Shown here: in pieces, positions 59,032 through 64,000 of the stretch | How positions within the stretch are numbered: position 1 is the first letter of the stretch | Layout of the letters: each line of letters opens with the position of its first letter | DNA from: Burkholderiales bacterium | Lineage (GTDB): Bacteria > Pseudomonadota > Gammaproteobacteria > Burkholderiales > Burkholderiaceae_E | Assembly (NCBI GenBank): GCA_026399875.1 | Contig: JAPLQF010000013.1 | Coordinates: 1 to 64,000 of the forward strand | Length of the DNA: 64,000 nt | Direction of reading: 5' to 3' | The notes under the pieces: model-generated | The model's input: only the letters and a program-made list of their open reading frames with translations | Told to the model about the DNA's origin: nothing | The model's database searches: none | Translations under genes and position numbers: made by a program

Positions 59032-60423
59032 CTAGAAGAAACCGACCGCAACCTGAAACAGTTTTTCAACCTTGGGAATCATTCGCTTGTTCGCCACGAA
59101 CACGATCACATGATCCTCGGACTCGATCACCGTGTCGTGATGGGCCATCAGTACCTCTGATTTGCCACCGACGCGCGCCCGCACGATGGCACCGATGATG
59201 GTGCCCGGCGGCAGATCGAGCTGGTCGATCCGTCGCCCGACGACCTTGCTCGACTTGCGGTCGCCATGGGCGATCGCCTCGAGCGCCTCGGCCGCGCCCC
59301 GGCGCAGCGAATGCACCGCCGCGACATCGCCGCGGCGCACATGCGTGAGCAGTTCACCAATCGTGGCCTGCGCCGGCACAATCGCGATATCAATGCGCCC
59401 GCCCTCGACGACATCGGCATAGGCGCGCCGGTTGACCAGCGCCAGCACGCGTTTGGCACCCATCTTCTTGGCCAGCAGCGAGGCCATGATGTTGTCCTCG
59501 TCGGAGGAGGTCAGCGCGCAAAAGAGGTCCATTTCACCGACGCTCTCCTCTTCGAGCAGGTCCTCGTCGGTGGCATCGCCATGGAGCACCAGCGTGCCGC
59601 TGGGCAACTGGGCGGCGAGCAGCTCGCAGCGCTTGAGGTCGGGCTCGATGATGCGCACATCGAGCCGCCCCGACAGCCGTTTGGCAAGGCGCAGACCGAT
59701 TCGACCGCCGCCAGCCAGCATGACCCGGCGCACCGGCTTGTCCATCTTGCGCAGTTCGGTCATGACCGTGCGGATGTGCTCGCTCGCGGCCACGATGAAG
59801 ACCTCGTCGCCCGGCTCGATCATGGTGTCGCCGTCGGGAGCGATCGTGCTCTCGCCCCGGAAGATCGCGACAATGCGCGAATCGACATTGGGGATGTGGG
59901 CGCGGATCTCGCGAATCGGGCGCTGCACCAGCTGCCCGCCGGCATAAGCCCGCATCGCGATCAGGCAGACTCGGCCGCCGGCGAATTCAAGTACCTGCAG
60001 GGCCTCGGGAAACTCCACCAGCTTGACGATCGATTCGGTGACGGTGTGTTCAGGGACGATCAGGTGATCGACCGAAAAGGCGCCCTCGCCGACCAGTTCG
60101 GGATGATCCTGGAAATCGGGCGAGCGCACCCGGGCGATGCGGGTGGGCACATTGAAGACCTGGGCAGCCAGATGGCAGGCCACCAGATTGGTTTCGTCGC
60201 TCGGGGTGGTCGCGATCACCATGTCGGCATCTTCGGTGCCGGCCTCGCGCAGCACCGAGGGCTGTGCGCCATTACCGACCACCGTGCGCAGATCGAGACG
60301 ATCCTGGAGTTCGGCAAGCCGCGCCGCATCGGTATCGACGACGGTGATGTCGTTCTGTTCGGACACCAGGCTTTCGGCCACCGAGGCGCCAACGCGACCC
60401 GCGCCGAGAATGACGATTCTCAA
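59032..60423 (-). CDS. trkA: Trk potassium uptake regulator TrkA
   Basis: 463 residues from TTG 60423, which gives the family N-terminus (LRIVILGAGRVG); the longer frame reads into the ntrX 3' end. Two RCK units each with an NAD-binding loop, GAGRVGASVAESL and GGGRIGLRLAKRL. It gates TrkH by nucleotide binding. The gene is 22 nt after ntrX, the arrangement seen in many betaproteobacteria. Confidence 0.92.
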   Translation of the reverse strand: MRIVILGAGRVGASVAESLVSEQNDITVVDTDAARLAELQDRLDLRTVVGNGAQPSVLREAGTEDADMVIATTPSDETNLVACHLAAQVFNVPTRIARVRSPDFQDHPELVGEGAFSVDHLIVPEHTVTESIVKLVEFPEALQVLEFAGGRVCLIAMRAYAGGQLVQRPIREIRAHIPNVDSRIVAIFRGESTIAPDGDTMIEPGDEVFIVAASEHIRTVMTELRKMDKPVRRVMLAGGGRIGLRLAKRLSGRLDVRIIEPDLKRCELLAAQLPSGTLVLHGDATDEDLLEEESVGEMDLFCALTSSDEDNIMASLLAKKMGAKRVLALVNRRAYADVVEGGRIDIAIVPAQATIGELLTHVRRGDVAAVHSLRRGAAEALEAIAHGDRKSSKVVGRRIDQLDLPPGTIIGAIVRARVGGKSEVLMAHHDTVIESEDHVIVFVANKRMIPKVEKLFQVAVGFF

Positions 60424-60445
60424 GGTCGCAACAACTGAGAGCCGA

Positions 60446-61210
60446 TCACTGCGACACCACGCCGCCCTTGCGGTAGGCACCCTTGGACAGGTCGATGCCG
60501 AGTTGCTTGAGCTTTCGGTAAAGGTGGGTGCGCTCAAGGCCGGTCTTTTCGGCAACTCGGGTCATGGAGCCGTGCTCGCGCGCCAGATGATGCTCGAAAT
60601 AGGCGCGCTCGAAGGCATCGCGGGCTTCACGCAGCGGCAGATCGAGCGCAAGCGACCGGCTGGCCGCCGACACGACGCCGGCAGACGCGAGCGGCACATT
60701 GACGAATTGCGCCGGCTGAGAGGCCTGCTGCGCTGCCGACAGGCCGTTGCTGACCGGCAGCATCATGATCGACGGCGATCCGCCGATGCCCGAGGAGATC
60801 GGCGCAAAGACCGGCGACGCCGGCTTGGGTGGCGGCATGGGCGGACGACTTTTCGCCAGGCCCTGCTCGACCGCCTTGAGCAGCTTTTGCAGTGCGATCG
60901 GTTTTTCGAGGAAGTCGAGCGCGCCGATCCGGGTGGCTTCAACAGCGGTGTCGATGGTGGCGTGGCCGGACATCATGATGACCGGCATGGTCAGCTTGCC
61001 GCCGCTGGCCCACTCCTTGAGGAGCGTGACGCCGTCGGTATCGGGCATCCAGATGTCGAGGAGCACCAGATCGACCGGATTGCGCTCCCGGACATCTCGC
61101 GCCTGCTGGGCGCTGTCGGCCAGCAATACCGAATGCCCCTCATCGCCGAGAATCTCGGACAGCAACTCACGAATGCCGATTTCGTCGTCGACGACGAGTA
61201 TCTCTGCCAT
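60446..61210 (-). CDS. ntrX: NtrX-like response regulator without an AAA+ domain
   Basis: 254 residues: a receiver domain (1-120; phospho-acceptor Asp52 in LLDIWMPDTDG, Lys103-type Lys in FLEKPI), a long Pro/Ser/Ala linker and a Fis-type helix-turn-helix (RVAEKTGLERTHLYRKLKQL) at the end. Classic NtrX has a sigma-54 AAA+ domain in between; it is missing here. Short versions like this are known beside ntrY in Burkholderiales. Partner of the kinase at 61217, 6 nt away. Confidence 0.92.
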   Translation of the reverse strand: MAEILVVDDEIGIRELLSEILGDEGHSVLLADSAQQARDVRERNPVDLVLLDIWMPDTDGVTLLKEWASGGKLTMPVIMMSGHATIDTAVEATRIGALDFLEKPIALQKLLKAVEQGLAKSRPPMPPPKPASPVFAPISSGIGGSPSIMMLPVSNGLSAAQQASQPAQFVNVPLASAGVVSAASRSLALDLPLREARDAFERAYFEHHLAREHGSMTRVAEKTGLERTHLYRKLKQLGIDLSKGAYRKGGVVSQ

Positions 61211-61216
61211 GGCGTC

Positions 61217-63496
61217 CTAGGTGTCAGTCGGTCGATCCAGCGCGATGACTGGCGACCCGGCTTCAGCAAGTGTTGTGTGCACACCGCAATTGTCGTCGTT
61301 TTTTACCAACTTAGTAAATAGAAGACTCACGGTGGCACCCAGAACCCTGCCCTGGTCGTCGGTCAGGTTGGCCGCTTCGATGCGCGCGCCATGTTCTTCG
61401 ACGATCTTTCGCACGATCGCCAGGCCGAGCCCGGTGCCCTTGGGCTTGGTCGTGACATAGGGCTCGAAGGCACGCGACATCGACCCCGGCGGAAAGCCAG
61501 GTCCGTTGTCGCGCACGATCAGGCGCACGCCGGGTGCCGATCCGCCAGGCCGCACTGCCTCGGTGATCACGTCGACCCGGCGCTCGGGACCGCGCTCGGT
61601 CGCCTCCAGGGCGTTCTTGATCAGATTGAGGATCAGGCGGCGCAGCTGCGAGGCATCGCCCATGATCAGCGAGACGCTGCTGTCGAGATGAGCGCGCAGC
61701 GGGCCGTTGGCATCCGGCGGGGCGTAGAGGGCCAGCACGTCCTGCACCAGCGCATTGAGATCGAGCGGCGCCAGCTTTGCCGCCGGCAGCCGCGCGTAAT
61801 CGCTGAATTCGTCGACCATCATATTGAGTACGCCGACCTGATCGACGATGGTCTTGGAGCTGCGGGTCAGCATCTCGGCATCGGCCGGCGGCAACTTGCC
61901 GACCAGCTTGAGCTGCATGCGCTCGGCGGCGAGCCGGATCGGGGTCAGCGGATTCTTGATCTCGTGGGCCAGACGGCGCGCCACCTCGCTCCAGGCAACG
62001 GCGCGCTGCGCCGACACCACCTCGCTGACATCGTCGAAGACCATCAGCCAGCCGCGCTGCGGGCCGGGCAGCGGTGCGCCACGCACCAGCAGGGTCAGTG
62101 CGGGCGCGGCATCGGCGCCTTCACGGGCATCACGGCGGATCACCAGCTGGCGCTGCCAGGATCGCTGCGGGCCGGTATCGAGCTCGGCGAAGGCCTCGGT
62201 GATCGCGGCACCCGCCTCGCCCAGCCGCGGCAGCTCGGTGATCGGCAATCCGATCATCGCAGCCGCACCGGACTCGAGGATGCGCTCGGCGCCGATGTTG
62301 GCGAGCGTGACATGCAGCCGGTCGTCGAGAACGATCACGCCGGCGGTCAGATTGCCCAGCACGCTGGCAAGCTGCGAGTTGGCGCGCTCGAGCTCCTGCT
62401 GGTTGCGCTCGACCAGGGCGCGCGCCTCCTCGAGCTGGCGGGTCATGGTGTTGAAGGACTGGGTCAGCATACCCAGCTCGTCGCGCCCGCTGTAATCCTT
62501 GACCGGGCGGAAGTCGCCCTCGGCAACCGCCCGCGTGCCGGCCGCCAGCATCGCCAGCGGGCCGGTCATCCAGCCGGCCAGCAAAAACGACGCGGCGATC
62601 GCCGAAAAGCCGGTCAGCATCAGGGTGACCGCCATGGTGATGCGAAAGATCCGTTTTAGCCCGGTGCGCGACAGCGATAGCGCCTGGTAGTCGCGCCAGC
62701 CCTGCTGAACCGCTTCGGCATTGCCGGCGAGCGTGGGCGGCACCGCCTGCAGCAGTTGCAGCAGGCGCGGTTCGCCGCCGAACTGGCCGGCGACCGTGAT
62801 CGATTCGATCACCCGAAGCTTCAGACCTCTCGACTCGCCGCTGGCATCGGTGGGCTCGACCGCAGCGTAGCTGCGCGAGGAGCGTGCCTGTCGCAGCGAG
62901 GCAAGCGTCGGCAGATCGGGCACCAGTTGCGCAAAACCGCCGCCGCTGGCCAGCACGATGCGGCCATTGCCGGCGACGATCAGGGCTTCCTGCGCTCCCG
63001 CGCGTTCGCGCAGCCGGTCGAGCATGCTCGGCCATTGACCAGGCGGCTGCTCGGCCAGCTCCAGCGCCATCGAGCGGGCCTTCGACTGCAGATCGGCCAG
63101 CAGCGCATCGAGCGAGGCGCGTCCGAGGGTCAGGCCGGATTCGAGCGCGCGCTCCATCGGCACGTCGTACCAGGACTCCACCGAGCGCCCCAGAAACTGC
63201 ACCGCCACCACGAAGATCAGCAGCGCCGGCAGCAGTGTCATGAGGGTGAAGGCCAGCGCCAATCGGGCCATCAGCCGGGTGCCGAACACCCCCGCGCGCC
63301 AGCGCTGCCAAAGGCGTCGGGCAAGTTCGGCCGACAGCACGAACAGCGCAACCCCGATCGCAATGTTCAGGCCCAGAAGCAAGCCGTAATGACGCTCGAG
63401 CAGGCGGTCGTTGCCGCTGGCCACCGCCAGCAGGGCCAGCAGGACAGCCGCCAGCACCAGCGACACCAGCAATGACAGGCGCAGCGCGCGAGTCAC
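61217..63496 (-). CDS. ntrY: NtrY-like membrane histidine kinase
   Basis: 759 residues from GTG 63496, which overlaps the DUF4390 stop by 4 nt; a start 15 codons upstream is also open. Several TM helices at the start, a periplasmic region (about 125-290), then HAMP (GWMTGPLAMLAAGTRAVAEGDF), PAS (ASVLGNLTAGVIVLDD), HisKA with phospho-His in RRLAHEIKNPLTPIRLAAERM and HATPase with NLIKNALEA and VRDNGPGFP. It senses an unknown nitrogen- or redox-related signal and phosphorylates NtrX. Confidence 0.93.
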   Translation of the reverse strand: MTRALRLSLLVSLVLAAVLLALLAVASGNDRLLERHYGLLLGLNIAIGVALFVLSAELARRLWQRWRAGVFGTRLMARLALAFTLMTLLPALLIFVVAVQFLGRSVESWYDVPMERALESGLTLGRASLDALLADLQSKARSMALELAEQPPGQWPSMLDRLRERAGAQEALIVAGNGRIVLASGGGFAQLVPDLPTLASLRQARSSRSYAAVEPTDASGESRGLKLRVIESITVAGQFGGEPRLLQLLQAVPPTLAGNAEAVQQGWRDYQALSLSRTGLKRIFRITMAVTLMLTGFSAIAASFLLAGWMTGPLAMLAAGTRAVAEGDFRPVKDYSGRDELGMLTQSFNTMTRQLEEARALVERNQQELERANSQLASVLGNLTAGVIVLDDRLHVTLANIGAERILESGAAAMIGLPITELPRLGEAGAAITEAFAELDTGPQRSWQRQLVIRRDAREGADAAPALTLLVRGAPLPGPQRGWLMVFDDVSEVVSAQRAVAWSEVARRLAHEIKNPLTPIRLAAERMQLKLVGKLPPADAEMLTRSSKTIVDQVGVLNMMVDEFSDYARLPAAKLAPLDLNALVQDVLALYAPPDANGPLRAHLDSSVSLIMGDASQLRRLILNLIKNALEATERGPERRVDVITEAVRPGGSAPGVRLIVRDNGPGFPPGSMSRAFEPYVTTKPKGTGLGLAIVRKIVEEHGARIEAANLTDDQGRVLGATVSLLFTKLVKNDDNCGVHTTLAEAGSPVIALDRPTDT

Positions 63497-64000
63497 TGAG
63501 CGCTTTTCGGGGGCTCCGGTTTGATATTGAACCGCTTCCATTCGGATTGAGGATTCCAGTCTCGGCTGGTGATGGCGGTGACCTGAAAGGGCTTGGGCAG
63601 CTGATCGGTATCGAGTCGCAACCTCAGCCAGCCCTCGTAGCTGACACCCGGACGCACACGCTCGCGAGGCATGACCCGCCAGCTGCGCAGACGCGACATG
63701 GCATCAAGGGCCTCGGACAGCGTCGAATAGCTGCCCGACACGCCGTTGAGCAGAACCCGATACTGCCGGGTGAGCGCATGGTAGGTAAGCCGGTGAGTCT
63801 GGGTTGCGACCGCTGCCCGATCATCCCACCAATACCAGCGCGGCCGGCGCAATTCGAATTCGACCAGGAAATAGAGCGGAATACCCCGGTTGACCGCGTC
63901 TTCGAGCGCCGGACTGAGGGAAAGCGAGAAATCGGATGACAGCAGCCAAGCCTCGCCGTCGGCAGACGGCTCGAAAGCGACCTGCACGACATCGATCGCG
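63493..64000 (-). CDS. DUF4390 protein, 3' part
   Basis: Frame open through the right edge; about 169 codons are seen. Sequences such as FSLSLSPALEDAVNRGIPLYFLVEFELRRPRWYWWDD and LTRQYRVLLNG are the DUF4390 signature. In Burkholderiales it lies between rsmB and ntrY; rsmB is expected just outside the window. Function unknown; probably exported. Coupled to ntrY by overlap. Confidence 0.88.
   Translation of the reverse strand, partial: AIDVVQVAFEPSADGEAWLLSSDFSLSLSPALEDAVNRGIPLYFLVEFELRRPRWYWWDDRAAVATQTHRLTYHALTRQYRVLLNGVSGSYSTLSEALDAMSRLRSWRVMPRERVRPGVSYEGWLRLRLDTDQLPKPFQVTAITSRDWNPQSEWKRFNIKPEPPKSAQ

Overview
The window is a 64-kb, GC-rich, densely coded chromosomal segment from a betaproteobacterium, most likely of the order Burkholderiales. 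This is inferred from gene content and order, with no database search: metX-metW, an EIIA(Man)-HPr-EI regulatory PTS next to gshA-gshB, torF-glnK-amtB, ntrY-ntrX-trkA behind a DUF4390 gene, and small genes typical of that order (DUF1840, DUF3567, ubiK). No rRNA, tRNA, CRISPR array or prophage was recognised. Many long open frames lie antisense to real genes, which is a normal effect of high GC and codon bias.

Layout. 1-5 kb: the 3' part of a NarL-type sensor kinase, a GDSL-type lipoprotein, a beta-lactamase-fold hydrolase and a cupin. 5-6.7 kb: an exported phytase-like protein with a PEP-CTERM-like tail. 6.8-13.2 kb: acyl-CoA metabolism (fused isobutyryl-CoA mutase IcmF, thiolase, a divergent crotonase) and a beta-carbonic anhydrase. 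13.2-21.3 kb: a long leftward run with DUF3429, metW, metX, ptsI (damaged), ptsH, EIIA, gshB, gshA and purU. 21.4-24.6 kb: the nitrogen-regulated operon torF (frameshifted)-glnK-amtB, with a clear sigma-54 promoter and a strong terminator. 24.6-30.7 kb: ubiK, comM, a DsbA-like protein, an AMACR-type racemase, a DMT permease, two lipoproteins and a DUF1840 gene. 30.9-38.4 kb: a thioesterase, metH, a luciferase-like monooxygenase with a divergent FMN reductase, msrB and an FAH-family hydrolase. 38.4-47.5 kb: MscS channel, Ldh-type dehydrogenase, an acyl-CoA synthetase/acetyltransferase fusion missing part of its ATP-grasp domain, DUF423, a lipase-like hydrolase, a PcaD-PcaC fusion and an FAD monooxygenase.

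47.5-50.4 kb is the only clearly accessory stretch: VapBC and MazEF toxin-antitoxin modules on either side of the 3' scrap of an IS21-type istB gene, next to a short CobW-like GTPase. 50.4-64 kb carries trkH, then a LysR regulator with a TRAP transporter and a cyclase-family hydrolase, then trkA, ntrX, ntrY and the start of the DUF4390 gene. The TRAP block separates trkH from trkA.

Three damaged or rearranged coding sequences stand out: ptsI has lost about 70 nt including the catalytic cysteine loop, torF has a 1-nt deletion, and the Pat-like protein has an in-frame loss in its ATP-grasp domain. I did not find a convincing wholly new multi-gene system. The best leads are the apparently broken PTS, the altered Pat-like acetyltransferase, the TRAP permease with a repeat-built loop, and the small toxin-antitoxin/IS island.
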